64,000 nucleotides of DNA from Pelagimonas phthalicica (GCF_004364805.1 NZ_SOAP01000001.1:806001-870000), one strand, 5' to 3'. Shown: positions 18,103 through 27,454, counted from the stretch's first letter. Numbers and translations are program-made. The notes: generated by a model not told the origin, from the sequence alone.

Positions 18103-18247
18103 GGGCGGGTCCGTGGCGTTTTGTTGGTTGGGGTGCTTTGGGGGCAAGGAAACGCACAAGGCGGCGTTTAGGCAAGCCAGAAAACGCGTTGTGCAAAAGA
18201 AAACCGCGCCTGGTCAGCGCGGTTGTCGAAGCAGCCATTTGATAGGG

Positions 18248-18394
18248 TCAGGCTGCGAGAGGGATATCCTCGTAAGCGGGGCCAGCGGGTGCGGGACGCG
18301 GGGTCGGAGTGTAATAGGCCCAGGCCTGTTCCAGGACCTCAAGCGCTTCTTGCGCTTTGGTTTTTGTCGAATTGAGTGCCGCTGTGTTTGCCAT
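18248..18394 (-). CDS. 48-residue small protein
   Basis: Reads MANTAALNSTKTKAQEALEV followed by LEQAWAYYTPTPRPAPAGPA and ends YEDIPLAA. A good Shine-Dalgarno (AAGGAAAGG) lies 6-8 nt before the ATG, which is why I prefer 18394 over the longer frame. The first half looks like one amphipathic helix, the second is proline-rich with an acidic tail. I believe related short proteins occur widely in roseobacters, but I know no function. It ends 145 bp before DUF1989 on the same strand. Confidence 0.65.
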   Translation of the reverse strand: MANTAALNSTKTKAQEALEVLEQAWAYYTPTPRPAPAGPAYEDIPLAA

Positions 18395-18540
18395 CGGAGT
18401 GCCTTTCCTTGATTTTGGCAACTCCTCCCTGTGGCGCAATCTAGGTGCGGCCCGGCCCGGGGTCAGCCCACAAGGTTGCAAGGACGCTTTGCGATTTTTG
18501 CATAGGGGTGGCGGGCTCTAGGGTCAGGATGCATTGATTT

Positions 18541-18606
18541 GAGGGGGATGGGGGCGCTGCCCCCACCCGCCGAGGCGGGTTCCCCCGGGATATTTGTAGC
18601 CCAGAG
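18541..18606. repeat. GC-rich intergenic palindromic element, copy 2
   Basis: GGGGGATGGGGGCGCTGCCC then CCACCCGCCGAGGCGGG and TTCCCCCGGGATATTTG; same architecture and tail (AGAGAAACC) as the copy at 1606. Lies at the 3' end of the SnoaL-like gene. Confidence 0.7.
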
Positions 18607-18626
18607 AAACCTAGAAAGGGACAAGA

Positions 18627-19403
18627 TCAGAACTTGCCGTTCTCATGGGCGAATTCGGTTGGGATGGGCGAGAGCGTGTCCCAATGTTCGACGATCTTGT
18701 CATCTTCGACGCGGAAGAGGTCGAAAAAGGCGGTGTGTTGGTCGCCGAGATAGCCTTCGGAAGCGGCAAAGACGAAATTGCCCTCGGCCACAACGATATG
18801 GGTTTCCTTGTAAGACATCGGCGTGCCCGCATCCGCCATGGCCTGCAAGGCCGCGCTGAGACCGTCAAGCCCATCCGCCACCAGCGGGTTATGCTGGGCG
18901 TAATTGTCGGGCGTGATGTAATCGGTGATGGTCTCGGGCGCTTTGCCATAGAGCACCGCGTCGATGAAATTGGTGACGAGGGTCTTGTTTTGGGCAGTTT
19001 TGTGGAGATCCGTGACCTCGGTCGCACCATCGGTCATCGAACGGCCAGAGGCGGTTTGATCGGCGGGCACCGCCGCTTGCAGATTGTCCCAATGTTCGGC
19101 CAGCTTGCCATCTTCGACCCGGAAAACATCAAAGGCGACAAGGCTTTCCGCGCCGAAGGCCTGAGCGTTGTGATAGGTGGCGTGCAGAACCACAAGGTCG
19201 CCCTCGGTCAGGATGCGGTGCGGAGTGGCGGTGAGGCCGGACTCTTTGAGCGCCGGCAGGAAGCCGAGCAAGGGGGCCGCCCCGGTGGGCACAGATGGGT
19301 TGTGCTGGATGTAATCGGGTTTCATCAGCTCGGCCGCGGCCTCGGCATCGAAATTCACAAACAGTGCGGTGACGGCGTTGAGGACGGTTTCGGTGACACT
19401 CAT
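18627..19403 (-). CDS. Tandem SnoaL-like (NTF2 fold) protein
   Basis: 258 residues made of two related NTF2-like domains: the first around DYIQHNPSVPTGAAP...DVFRVEDGKLAEHWDNLQ, the second around DNYAQHNPLVADGLDGL...DLFRVEDDKIVEHWDTLS. The repeated Q-H-N-P and FRVED-K--EHWD motifs show an internal duplication. Such proteins bind small hydrophobic or polyketide-like substrates or act as uncharacterised hydrolases; no catalytic assignment is safe. It is divergent from the HxlR regulator 107 bp away, which probably controls it. Confidence 0.85.
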   Translation of the reverse strand: MSVTETVLNAVTALFVNFDAEAAAELMKPDYIQHNPSVPTGAAPLLGFLPALKESGLTATPHRILTEGDLVVLHATYHNAQAFGAESLVAFDVFRVEDGKLAEHWDNLQAAVPADQTASGRSMTDGATEVTDLHKTAQNKTLVTNFIDAVLYGKAPETITDYITPDNYAQHNPLVADGLDGLSAALQAMADAGTPMSYKETHIVVAEGNFVFAASEGYLGDQHTAFFDLFRVEDDKIVEHWDTLSPIPTEFAHENGKF

Positions 19404-19509
19404 ATCTCTGTTCCTTTGTCAGACGTGATGGAACAGTGTAAGTATTGATTCTGCACTTAGCGTCAATTACGCACTAATTTCATATCAAATACCGTAGAGG
19501 TGACCAAGT

Positions 19510-19893
19510 ATGGTGAAGGATACCAACCTGGAAGGTGAGCTGAAGGAAGACAAAGACAACCCCTGCCCCGTCCGCCAGGTGCTGAGCCGGGCAACGGGCA
19601 AGTGGCATATCCTGATCATGCTGGTGCTGATGGATGGGCCGCAACGGTTCAACGCGCTGCGCCGTTCGATCGGGGATGTCACGCAGCGGGTGCTGACTGA
19701 GAATCTACGCTCGCTTGAGCGAGACGGCTATCTGACCCGCGACGTGAACCCAGGGCCACCGGTGGCGGTGAGCTATGCGCTGACCCCGCTTGGGGAGGAG
19801 CTGGCGCGGGAATTGCGCTCATTGGCCGGGTGGGCCAAGCGGAACCTGCCATCGGTTGAGGCGGCGCGAGAGGCGTTTGACGGGCGGGGGTGA
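19510..19893 (+). CDS. HxlR-family transcriptional regulator
   Basis: 127-residue winged-helix regulator. The family pattern CPVRQVLSRATGKWHILIML, then LMDGPQRFNALRRSIGDVTQ and RVLTENLRSLERDGYLTRDV is complete, including the conserved N-terminal cysteine that senses aldehydes or redox stress in relatives. It is divergently oriented from the SnoaL-like gene; the shared 19404-19509 spacer is the likely operator region. Which inducer it responds to is unknown. Confidence 0.93.
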   Translation: MVKDTNLEGELKEDKDNPCPVRQVLSRATGKWHILIMLVLMDGPQRFNALRRSIGDVTQRVLTENLRSLERDGYLTRDVNPGPPVAVSYALTPLGEELARELRSLAGWAKRNLPSVEAAREAFDGRG

Positions 19894-19920
19894 GGAAGGC
19901 CCCTCTCCCGCGATCTGCCA

Positions 19921-21153
19921 TCAAGACGCTGGCTGCGCTTTTGCAGCTTGGTTCACCGCGGCTGCAACTAAATCATAGTGGTCAAGGACAAATGCTTTTA
20001 ACTTAGTTTTCAACTCCCCGAGCCTATTTTCACAGCCGTGCAACTCTTCCCAAGTAAGAATGCCACCTCTCTTGTAATGGTGAACCCTCGTTGTGGGTTT
20101 TTTCCGCTCTGCAAAAGCTTCGTTCATTGCAGAAATCAGTTGGAGCCGAAATTCCACATCCTCACCAATGGGACCCACAGCAAAAGAGGCGACGATCTCT
20201 TCATTCTCTGCGGTCACTTCAAGAACCAATTGAGAGGCAGAAGAAATCCAATTCTTATCTCCCTTTCGCAAAGCAGGGTACTCATCCATAAGGTCCGGGA
20301 ATGAAAAGCGCCGATATCGCCGAAACGTTTCATCTGCCACGATCCGTATGTCACCTCCAAGCCTTTGCGCAAATGCGTCTTTCTGTTCTTCCATCGCTTC
20401 GAGAACGTCATTCAAGGGGTCGGGACGGTTCGCTATCAGATAGTCCAACGCTTCCTTGTGTTTCGACCAAATCATCTGGACCGCTTGATCCAAATCGTCT
20501 TGTTCACCCGTTTCGTGTACCAACCCATGCCTCTTCATCATGTTTTTGTAATGTCCAAAGAGTTCGGCCCCGTCGCCGATAATGTTCTCTCGTAAAAGCG
20601 CTTGATCAATTTCGTTCAAGAGGTCCTGAAAGGATAAACTCTTCCATTCCTGGTCTCCTTGTGTTTCGCCCTCACGGCCATCCGGAGACAAAAAGCAGAA
20701 GAGATGATGCCAGCTCTCGGCGGGATAAATCGACGTGATCCGTTGCGCATAATCCTTGAGCTGGTTCTGGCGTTCCGAAGCATCGACCTTGACTTCGATA
20801 GCGATCACAGCGCCCTTACCACCTTGGTTTGGGATTTCGATTAGAATGTCGATCCGTTCCCGTTCGCGCCAGACATTGGCCGACGACAGAGGCAAAAAAT
20901 GAAAGCGCAGGCTTTCACTTGGCAAAGCAAAGGGCAAAGCCTTTAACAGAGCCCGCAGAGCTGTGTCCCCAAGCCCGTGCGGACGCGAAGGGTCAAGAAT
21001 ATAGCTTAGAAAATGAGAGTGCCGGATTTCCTGTCTTGCCATTCCAATAGCTTCAAAAGGGCAAAACTGATGCATTTCCCGTTCGATTTTTACAAACTCG
21101 GGAGAACTCAAAACCAACTGGGATAGCTTTTCTAACATCATGAAATCGGACAT
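19921..21153 (-). CDS. PD-(D/E)XK nuclease-superfamily protein
   Basis: 410 residues from ATG 21153 (a TTG at 21168 is less likely). The N-terminal part has the nuclease core: E-IRHSHFLSYILDP, then ERIDILIEIPNQ and the metal site strand VIAIEVKVDASERQNQLKDY, i.e. D...E-x-K followed by an alpha helix with Q. This matches the PDDEXK_4-type family, often found as isolated or defence-linked genes. Base composition is visibly more AT-rich than its neighbours, a hint of horizontal acquisition. No partner methylase or helicase is adjacent. Function as a nuclease is inferred from motifs only. Confidence 0.75.
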   Translation of the reverse strand: MSDFMMLEKLSQLVLSSPEFVKIEREMHQFCPFEAIGMARQEIRHSHFLSYILDPSRPHGLGDTALRALLKALPFALPSESLRFHFLPLSSANVWRERERIDILIEIPNQGGKGAVIAIEVKVDASERQNQLKDYAQRITSIYPAESWHHLFCFLSPDGREGETQGDQEWKSLSFQDLLNEIDQALLRENIIGDGAELFGHYKNMMKRHGLVHETGEQDDLDQAVQMIWSKHKEALDYLIANRPDPLNDVLEAMEEQKDAFAQRLGGDIRIVADETFRRYRRFSFPDLMDEYPALRKGDKNWISSASQLVLEVTAENEEIVASFAVGPIGEDVEFRLQLISAMNEAFAERKKPTTRVHHYKRGGILTWEELHGCENRLGELKTKLKAFVLDHYDLVAAAVNQAAKAQPAS

Positions 21154-21222
21154 GGGGAACACTCTCAACGGGCTTGTTTAATGACCGGCCTGTTAAGGAA
21201 CCGTATGAAAAAAATTGAAAAA

Positions 21223-21248
21223 GTCCCAGCGCCAAGGAGCGCTGGGAC
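21223..21248 (-). terminator. Terminator of the sdh operon
   Basis: On the minus strand GTCCCAGCGC, 6-nt loop, GCGCTGGGAC followed by TTTTTCAATTTTTTTC; 33 bp past the sdhB stop. Confidence 0.92.
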
Positions 21249-21280
21249 CTGCGTTTTTCCTAGATCACGACCAGTTCAGA

Positions 21281-22063
21281 TCACACGTGGCGCGAGATCA
21301 TCATCTTTTTGATCTCGGCGATGGCCTTGGCTGGGTTCAGGCCTTTAGGGCAGGTTTTCGCGCAGTTCATGATGGTGTGGCAGCGATAAAGCTTGAACGG
21401 ATCTTCGAGGTCATCCAGACGCTCGCCGGTGGCCTCATCGCGGCTGTCGATGATCCAGCGATAGGCGTGCAGCAGCGCCGCTGGGCCGAGATATTTGTCG
21501 CCATTCCACCAATAGCTTGGGCAGGAAGTGGAGCAGGAGGCGCACATGACGCATTCATAGAGACCGTCGAGCTTTTTGCGGTCATCGATGGATTGCTTCC
21601 ACTCTTTGGCCGGGCGGTTGGTCTTGGTCTCGAGCCAAGGCATGATCGAGGCATGCTGGGCGTAGAAATGGGTCAGGTCGGGGATCAGATCCTTGACCAC
21701 CGGCATATGCGGCAGCGGGTAAATCTTGACCACGTCTTTTTCGACCTCATCCAGACCATAGATACAGGCCAGGGTGTTGATGCCGTCGATATTCATCGCA
21801 CAGGAGCCACAGATGCCTTCGCGGCAGGAACGGCGGAAGGTCAGGGTCGGGTCGATCTCGTTCTTGATCTTGATCAGCGCGTCCAGGATCATCGGGCCGC
21901 AGCTGTCCATATCGACGAAATAGGTGTCGACCTGAGGATTTTTGCCGTCATCCGGGTTCCAGCGATAGATCTGGAACTGGCGTACATTGGTCGCCCCTTC
22001 GGGCTTGGGCCAGGTTTTGCCCGTGCGGATGGTGGAGTTCTTGGGGAGGGTGAACTGGACCAT
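21281..22063 (-). CDS. sdhB: Succinate dehydrogenase iron-sulfur subunit
   Basis: Electron-transfer subunit of respiratory complex II. 260 residues from ATG 22063 ([10 protein letters not shown]), preceded by AAAGGA. All three cluster motifs are present: [15 protein letters not shown] for 2Fe-2[17 protein letters not shown] for 4Fe-4S and [19 protein letters not shown] for 3Fe-4S/4Fe-4S. Last gene of the sdh operon; unusually it is separated from sdhA by three unrelated genes, the nearest of which ends 4 nt before its start. Confidence 0.98.
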   Translation of the reverse strand: MVQFTLPKNSTIRTGKTWPKPEGATNVRQFQIYRWNPDDGKNPQVDTYFVDMDSCGPMILDALIKIKNEIDPTLTFRRSCREGICGSCAMNIDGINTLACIYGLDEVEKDVVKIYPLPHMPVVKDLIPDLTHFYAQHASIMPWLETKTNRPAKEWKQSIDDRKKLDGLYECVMCASCSTSCPSYWWNGDKYLGPAALLHAYRWIIDSRDEATGERLDDLEDPFKLYRCHTIMNCAKTCPKGLNPAKAIAEIKKMMISRHV

Positions 22064-22067
22064 GAGG

Positions 22068-22913
22068 CTAGATCCTTTCTGTTTTTGGCTGCGAGGCTTT
22101 GGACGCAAGGCCCTCAATGAATTTATAGCTGCTCAGGACCTCGAAGCGGTTGAAATAGGTTTCAACGCCGAACTCGGAGAGCGACAGCTTCTCATATTTT
22201 TCGACAAACGCATCATAGCCCGCCTGTAGGGCTGTGTTTTCTGCGTCCAGATTTTGTACGACGACCAGCCCGGTCGGATAGGCATCCAGAACCGAGATGT
22301 TCAGATCGGGCCGCAGATCTTGAAGAACCACAAGGGTTTTCCAGACATCGCCGGTCCACATTCGGACATCGGCGGGATCGGTGTCGCGGTCTTCCATGGC
22401 GGCGTTGAGCGGCAGGCAGTCATGCAACACGGCCACCGCATCTGGACCGGCGTGTTTTTCAAAGTTGATGAAATCACGCAGCAGGAATTCGCTGAGATGC
22501 ATGCCGTCCAGAAAACCAAGGGTCGGTTTGATCTCGTTCTTGGTCAGGAAGCCGCTGTCAAAGAAAGCATCCGAGGTCTGCTGGAAAAAGTGGCCCTTTT
22601 CCATCTTGCCCAGGGTATATTTCTTGAGCCGGAATTCGGGGTCGATGGCAACGAAATTGCCAAGGCAACGCTCAAGGCTGGTGCCGGTGCGGGTTCCGAT
22701 CTCAAGATACCATTCGGGGCGCAGGATCTGGTGCAAAGTCCCTAGGACGTCGTGATAGTGCGGGCCGTCCACCAAAGGGTGCCCCGGCTCCATCTCTTCG
22801 AGGATGAAAGGCGGCAAGCGCGAGTCCGTTTGCCCGGCGCGATGACCCAGAGCGGTCACCGATCCTATGGGCTGGACCTTCTTTTTGCTGCTTTTTTTCA
22901 ACAGGTTGAACAT
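22068..22913 (-). CDS. Class I SAM-dependent methyltransferase-like protein (inside sdh operon)
   Basis: 281 residues. A lysine-rich N-terminus ([12 protein letters not shown]) precedes a Rossmann-like domain with [16 protein letters not shown] resembling motif I (E-x-G-x-x-x-G) and [15 protein letters not shown] resembling the D-G-x-H motif of the Methyltransf_24 group. It has no signal peptide. The ribosome entry of sdhB lies at its 3' end, so it must be cotranscribed. Substrate is unknown; an accessory role for complex II or for a surface sugar are both open. Assignment to methyltransferases is moderate. Confidence 0.65.
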   Translation of the reverse strand: MFNLLKKSSKKKVQPIGSVTALGHRAGQTDSRLPPFILEEMEPGHPLVDGPHYHDVLGTLHQILRPEWYLEIGTRTGTSLERCLGNFVAIDPEFRLKKYTLGKMEKGHFFQQTSDAFFDSGFLTKNEIKPTLGFLDGMHLSEFLLRDFINFEKHAGPDAVAVLHDCLPLNAAMEDRDTDPADVRMWTGDVWKTLVVLQDLRPDLNISVLDAYPTGLVVVQNLDAENTALQAGYDAFVEKYEKLSLSEFGVETYFNRFEVLSSYKFIEGLASKASQPKTERI

Positions 22914-22921
22914 CGAGTTCT

Positions 22922-23251
22922 CTAGTTAAGGATGGCGGCCAGACCGTCGGTGGCGAGGCATGTGACGGTCTCGGGCTTGGAAATGATCTGGGTGACGATT
23001 TCCACGGTGCTTTCGGTGGGGCCGGTCACGGCATCTAGGGCGAGCGCCCCGATCTGCGTGCTGTTGGCATTGTCGATGACGCAATTGACTGCCGGTTCCA
23101 CGGGCACGCCGGGGAATTTGTCCTGCACGACCGGGGTAACGGCGCGGCGCGCCGCCTCGCGGGCGATATCGTCCTGCGCCTGCGGAGAGCAGGCGCTGAG
23201 GGCGATCAGAGCGAGGCCGGACAGGAGCGCGACAGGTTTATGCACGGCCAT
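22922..23251 (-). CDS. Small lipoprotein (inside sdh operon)
   Basis: 109 residues beginning MAVHKPVALLSGLALIALSA followed by CS: a type II signal peptide with lipobox LSAC. The mature part has two further cysteines (AVNCVID and VTCLATDG) that could form a disulfide. Its ATG overlaps the stop of the preceding gene (TGATG), showing translational coupling. No recognised domain. Located between sdhA and sdhB, so it may be an envelope-side accessory of complex II, but that is position only. Confidence 0.75.
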   Translation of the reverse strand: MAVHKPVALLSGLALIALSACSPQAQDDIAREAARRAVTPVVQDKFPGVPVEPAVNCVIDNANSTQIGALALDAVTGPTESTVEIVTQIISKPETVTCLATDGLAAILN

Positions 23252-23610
23252 CAACGACAATAGAGCGTCCCCCGATACATGCCGCGATAGCCAACCGGGC
23301 AGCCATAGGTGGACGAGGCCAGCGGCCCCTGGAAGCCCAGCGTGCGCGCGGCGCAGGAATTGATGTCGCGGGCCTGCCATTCATTGACGATGCCACCGGG
23401 AACCACGCGCACAATCGGGTGACCTTGATTGTAGGTGGTTTCCATAAAGGTTTCGGCCCCTTGCGGGGGGACACCGAACAGGCGGTCCTGACAGGCTGTC
23501 AGGATTTTGCGCTGTTCAGCTTCGATTGCGCGCGTATTGGCGGAAGCGGGGCTTGGCAGAGCCCCAACAACCATCGCGGCCAGAGCAGATATGACCAGAA
23601 TGTTGCGCAT
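23251..23610 (-). CDS. Small secreted protein (inside sdh operon)
   Basis: 119 residues with a signal peptide ([20 protein letters not shown], cleavage near ASA-NT). The mature chain contains four cysteines (ACQDRL, SCAART, GCPVGY and C-terminal YCR), so it is probably disulfide-bonded in the periplasm. The start codon overlaps the sdhA stop codon by one base (TGATG), strong evidence of coupling to sdhA. No known domain recognised. Confidence 0.75.
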   Translation of the reverse strand: MRNILVISALAAMVVGALPSPASANTRAIEAEQRKILTACQDRLFGVPPQGAETFMETTYNQGHPIVRVVPGGIVNEWQARDINSCAARTLGFQGPLASSTYGCPVGYRGMYRGTLYCR

Positions 23611-25412
23611 CAGAATGTCCGTGCTTTCGGGGCGATTTTGGCGACCGAGATGCCGCCTTCTGCCTCAGTGGTGAGCGGGTCTTTGACAACCGGGCGATAT
23701 TCCAGATCCACCTTGTTCCCGTCGATGCGGGAAATGGTGTGGACGCGCCAGTTATCATCGTCACGCTCGGCAAAATCCTCATGCGCATGGGCGCCGCGGC
23801 TTTCCTTGCGGGCCTCGGCCCCGACGATGGTTGCCAAGGCGTTTGGCATCAGGTTGGTCAGTTCCAGCGTCTCCATCAGATCCGAGTTCCAGACCAGCGA
23901 GGAATCGGTGACCTTGAGGTCATCCATCTTGCCGGCGATTTCGGTCATGGCGGTGACACCTTCGGCCATGGTTTTGGCGGTGCGGAAGACGGCGGCGTCA
24001 CGCTGCATGGTCTTTTGCATCTCAAGGCGCAGCTCGGCGGTGGCAATGTTGCCCTTGGCGTAGCGCAGGGCGTCAAAGCGGGCAAAGCTCTTGTCGATCT
24101 CGGATTTCGGCGCGGTCGGCACGGCGCTGTCACGATCAACAACCTTACCGGCGCGGATCGCGGCGGCGCGGCCAAAGACCACGAGGTCGATCAGCGAGTT
24201 GGAGCCAAGGCGGTTGGCGCCATGCACCGAGGCACAGCCCGCTTCGCCCACGGCCATCAGGCCCGGAACAACAGCATTCGGATCCTCAGAGGTCGGGTTC
24301 AGCACTTCGCCCCAATAGTTGGTCGGGATACCGCCCATATTGTAGTGAACCGTCGGGATAACCGGGATTGGTTCCTTGGTCACGTCAACACCGGCAAAGA
24401 TCTTGGCGCTTTCGGAGATACCCGGCAGGCGTTCGGCCAGTGCTTCGGCAGGCAGGTGGCTGAGGTTCAGGTGGATGTGATCCCCTTCGGCCCCGACACC
24501 GCGCCCTTCGCGGATTTCCATGGTCATCGAGCGCGAGACATAGTCACGCGGCGCGAGATCCTTGTAGGTCGGCGCGTAGCGTTCCATGAAACGCTCGCCT
24601 TCGGAGTTGGTCAGGTAACCGCCTTCGCCGCGCGCGCCTTCGGTGATCAGGCAGCCAGAGCCGTAGATGCCGGTCGGGTGGAACTGCACGAATTCCATGT
24701 CCTGCATTGGCAGGCCCGCACGGGCCACCATGCCACCACCGTCACCGGTGCAGGTATGGGCCGAGGTGGCGGAGAAATAGGCGCGGCCGTAACCGCCGGT
24801 CGCCAGAACCACCATCTTGGCGTTGAAGACATGCATGGTGCCGTCATCCAGCTTCCAGCACAGCACGCCTTTGCATTCGCCGTCTTCCATCAGCAGGTCG
24901 ATGGCGAAGTATTCGATGTAGAATTCCGCGTTGTTTTTCAGCGACTGACCATAGAGCGTATGCAGGATCGCGTGGCCGGTGCGGTCAGCGGCAGCACAGG
25001 TACGCTGTACGGGCGGGCCTTCGCCAAATTCGGTTGTGTGGCCACCAAATGGACGCTGGTAGATCTTGCCTTCTTCGGTACGCGAGAAAGGCACGCCGTA
25101 ATGCTCCAGCTCGTAAACCGCCTTGGGCGCTTCGCGGGCGAGGTATTCCATCGCGTCGGTGTCACCCAGCCAGTCAGAGCCTTTGACAGTGTCATACATA
25201 TGCCACTGCCAGTTATCCGGGCCCATATTCGACAGCGAGGCGGCGATACCGCCCTGCGCCGCAACCGTGTGGGAGCGGGTTGGGAAAACCTTGGTCACGC
25301 AAGCGGTGCGCAAGCCCTGTTCGGCCATGCCCAGAGTGGCGCGCAGACCCGCGCCCCCGGCACCGACCACTACGACGTCATAGTCATGCGTCTCGTATTG
25401 ATATTCAGCCAT
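23610..25412 (-). CDS. sdhA: Succinate dehydrogenase flavoprotein subunit
   Basis: Catalytic subunit oxidising succinate to fumarate with covalently bound FAD. 600 residues, the normal length. FAD-binding [18 protein letters not shown] at the N-terminus, the flavinylation site [14 protein letters not shown], the active-site [20 protein letters not shown], and the [20 protein letters not shown]-like segment ([20 protein letters not shown]) are all readable. Follows sdhD by 12 bp. Its stop codon overlaps the next gene. Confidence 0.99.
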   Translation of the reverse strand: MAEYQYETHDYDVVVVGAGGAGLRATLGMAEQGLRTACVTKVFPTRSHTVAAQGGIAASLSNMGPDNWQWHMYDTVKGSDWLGDTDAMEYLAREAPKAVYELEHYGVPFSRTEEGKIYQRPFGGHTTEFGEGPPVQRTCAAADRTGHAILHTLYGQSLKNNAEFYIEYFAIDLLMEDGECKGVLCWKLDDGTMHVFNAKMVVLATGGYGRAYFSATSAHTCTGDGGGMVARAGLPMQDMEFVQFHPTGIYGSGCLITEGARGEGGYLTNSEGERFMERYAPTYKDLAPRDYVSRSMTMEIREGRGVGAEGDHIHLNLSHLPAEALAERLPGISESAKIFAGVDVTKEPIPVIPTVHYNMGGIPTNYWGEVLNPTSEDPNAVVPGLMAVGEAGCASVHGANRLGSNSLIDLVVFGRAAAIRAGKVVDRDSAVPTAPKSEIDKSFARFDALRYAKGNIATAELRLEMQKTMQRDAAVFRTAKTMAEGVTAMTEIAGKMDDLKVTDSSLVWNSDLMETLELTNLMPNALATIVGAEARKESRGAHAHEDFAERDDDNWRVHTISRIDGNKVDLEYRPVVKDPLTTEAEGGISVAKIAPKARTF

Positions 25413-25424
25413 GTCTTATGTCCT

Positions 25425-25796
25425 TCAAAGCGCGATCTTGGCCAGGGCGAACAGCCCGGCACCCATCAGCGTGTAGCTGAGGCAGATCGTGACCATGATT
25501 GCAGCCTTGCGCGCGGAACCGCGCATGTAATCCTCGATCATCATTTGAGCCCCGCGGCGGAAATGCTGCAGGCCAACCACCAGAACCAGAGCGGTCAGGA
25601 TGGCCGGGAACGGGCGCGAAAAGGTCGCGAGGACCTCTTCATGCGTACCACCCAGAGCGGAGCCAAAGTAGAAAACGAAGGTTGGGATCAGCAATGCCAG
25701 GCCCACGGAAGAGACCTGCATATACCAGTGATGTTCAGTGCCCGAATGCGCGGACCCTTTGCCAACGGCGCGCTTGCGATCAGTCAGATAACCCAT
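25425..25796 (-). CDS. sdhD: Succinate dehydrogenase membrane anchor subunit
   Basis: 123-residue anchor with three hydrophobic segments (VSSVGLALLIPTFVFYFGSA, FPAILTALVLVVGLQHF, AAIMVTICLSYTLMGAGLFA). The H-F-R-R-G-A-Q-M-M-I-E-D-Y segment after the second helix is the haem b/quinone region typical of alphaproteobacterial SdhD. Ten bp after sdhC. Needed to dock SdhAB to the inner membrane. Confidence 0.95.
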   Translation of the reverse strand: MGYLTDRKRAVGKGSAHSGTEHHWYMQVSSVGLALLIPTFVFYFGSALGGTHEEVLATFSRPFPAILTALVLVVGLQHFRRGAQMMIEDYMRGSARKAAIMVTICLSYTLMGAGLFALAKIAL

Positions 25797-25806
25797 GACA
25801 GCCCCC

Positions 25807-26190
25807 TTAGACGACGACGATGGTGAAGATGGTCAGCAAAACCGAGGCGATCACGATGACCCAGCCCAGGGTTTCTGCTGTCGGAATATCGAGCCCTTTG
25901 CCCGCATCAAAATAGAGATGACGCAGACCGGCCAGGTAGTGGTACCAGATGGCCCAGGTCGAGCCGAGGAAGATCAGATCGCCAAACCAGGAGGTCACGA
26001 TCCCATCAACGATGGCGAAATATTCCGGAGAAGTGGCCGCAGCGAGCAGCCACCAGACCCCAAGGATCACAGCAACGATCAAAGCGTTGCCTGTCACACG
26101 GGTGAGGATGGAGGTGACCGAGGTCAACTGCGGGCGATAAATTTGCAAATGCGGCGAAAGCGGGCGATTGCCCCGGTTCACGTCGGCCAT
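25807..26190 (-). CDS. sdhC: Succinate dehydrogenase cytochrome b556 subunit
   Basis: First gene of the operon, 127 residues. N-terminal RPLSPHLQIYRPQLTSVTSI then LTRVTGNAL is the SdhC signature (S-P-H-L-x-I-Y with the S-I-x-H/T-R-x-T-G element), and the haem-ligand histidine sits in HYLAGLRHLYFDAGKGLD. Three membrane helices. AAGGA precedes the ATG. Expression is presumably driven from the operator-rich region at 26300-26366. Confidence 0.97.
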   Translation of the reverse strand: MADVNRGNRPLSPHLQIYRPQLTSVTSILTRVTGNALIVAVILGVWWLLAAATSPEYFAIVDGIVTSWFGDLIFLGSTWAIWYHYLAGLRHLYFDAGKGLDIPTAETLGWVIVIASVLLTIFTIVVV

Positions 26191-26302
26191 GATGATGTCC
26201 TTTTCTTTCCCTTGCCTTCTGTTCTACTGACTTTTTCTCGCCTGTCACGTGCATGACAGGCCCTCAGGCGCGGTTTTTTGGCGCAATTGGCCGGTTTTTG
26301 TT

Positions 26303-26341
26303 AATTTGTGATCACTGACAAATGCAGTGTGATCACAAATT
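26303..26341. promoter_or_regulatory. Double TGTGATCAC palindrome upstream of sdhC
   Basis: AATTTGTGATCACT, nine-base spacer, AGTGTGATCACAAATT. Each half contains TGTGATCAC and the whole is a longer inverted repeat. A near-identical arrangement with the same 9-base spacing lies before sucC (34785-34817). It is 113-151 bp upstream of the sdhC start. Likely site of a TCA regulator binding as a pair of dimers; the protein is not identified from this window. Confidence 0.75.
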
Positions 26342-26352
26342 CAGCGCCAACA
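26339..26352. promoter_or_regulatory. LacI-type half-conserved box upstream of sdhC
   Basis: ATTCAGCGCCAACA (reverse complement TGTTGGCGCTGAAT). Compare GCTCAGCGCTAACA before sucC and TGTTCGCGTTAACA before mdh. Consensus TGTT-N-GCGY-T/G-A resembles LacI/GalR-family operators such as those of TCA-cycle regulator CceR of Rhodobacter; I recall the family and role, not the exact published motif. Confidence 0.5.
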
Positions 26353-26521
26353 GTGCCGCGATGCAGAAAGGTGAATTCTGAGCTATTCTATCAGGTAAAG
26401 ACTCGGATTCGCGGCACGCCTGCGGGGTCGGGTTTGCCAGAGGAATGGACGCTTATCCCCTATGACATGCCAAAAGGCGCAACGTGATCACGCTGCGCCC
26501 CAGGTGCCTTTGATCGGGAAA

Positions 26522-27187
26522 TCAGAAGGAGAATTTGACCCCGAACGTGGTTTTGGACAGGTCCAGAGTGTTGGGATTTTCGCGCCCGGTGCCACCGGCC
26601 ACTTCGGCGATGCCGTCAAACTCAATCCCGTCGACCTTGGTGTATTCGGCAAAGAGCGCGATCTGGTCGTCGATCTTATAGGTGCCGCCAACCCCATAGG
26701 AATACCCGGTTTCCGAGAAGTTGCGATCCCGCTTGGGCGGGGCAAAGGTATAGGCGTTGCGGGCCTCGAAATCGACCTGGGTGACACCGGCATGGGCATA
26801 GGCGGCGAATTTCTCGGTGATGTCGAAACCACCGATCAGACGCGCGCCATAGCTGGCCTCAAGTTCAATATCGGTGACGAGGACGCCGTTGATATTGCGG
26901 GTTTCGCCATTTTCGAAGTTGTAAAAGACTTCGGCCCCCCAAAAGAAATCGGACTGGCCGAAATGCTGCTCATAGCCAAGTGCTGCGCCAAAGGAGAAAT
27001 CGGTTTCCGAGACAAAGGAGGTGCCGCCGACATCGGGAACTGGCAGGACAGTGCCTGCGGTGTCGCGTTCGATGGAATGATCCAAGGTGGTGCCGCTGAG
27101 CGAGCCGGAGAAGTAAAAGCCATCCGCGTAGGCCGCAGAAGACAATGTCGCAGCCGCCAAAGCCGCGAGGGAGAGATGTTTTAACAT
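26522..27187 (-). CDS. Outer-membrane beta-barrel protein
   Basis: 221 residues from ATG 27187, with AGGAAA before the start. N-terminal signal peptide (MLKHLSLAALAAATLSSAAYA) then alternating aromatic/polar strands such as GFYFSGSLSGTTLDHS, FSFGAALGYEQHFGQ, FFWGAEVFYNFENG, ASYGARLIGGFDITEKFAAY and a C-terminal strand ending in TTFGVKFSF, the terminal Phe typical of BAM-assembled barrels. Resembles OmpA/OmpW-like small porin-fold proteins. A frame continuing far upstream to 28528 runs antisense to the next gene and is not used. Confidence 0.85.
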   Translation of the reverse strand: MLKHLSLAALAAATLSSAAYADGFYFSGSLSGTTLDHSIERDTAGTVLPVPDVGGTSFVSETDFSFGAALGYEQHFGQSDFFWGAEVFYNFENGETRNINGVLVTDIELEASYGARLIGGFDITEKFAAYAHAGVTQVDFEARNAYTFAPPKRDRNFSETGYSYGVGGTYKIDDQIALFAEYTKVDGIEFDGIAEVAGGTGRENPNTLDLSKTTFGVKFSF

Positions 27188-27454
27188 GTGTGTTTCCTGA
27201 GTAGTGCGAGAAGGTTCGCTGGGCCTATTCATGACCCGCTCGGGAATGGGGTTCAAAACAACTCGCGTGGCGGCTTTGTGCGCGGTTGTGAAGACGTTGC
27301 GCGAGAATAGGGGTTTGTGCGACGGCGGCTCATTTCCTGTCAAATACAAGTGAGATTTGCGTGAAAAACCCGCAACTTGGGGCGCACGAGCTAAGCCGGG
27401 TTCACGCCTGCCGCGCAGAATGCGATAAGGGCGCGCGCACAGGAAGGAAGACCC

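Noticed and set aside
23739-25826. 695-codon frame antisense to sdhA and sdhD
   Set aside because: Spans two well-supported genes on the other strand, with no recognisable domain.
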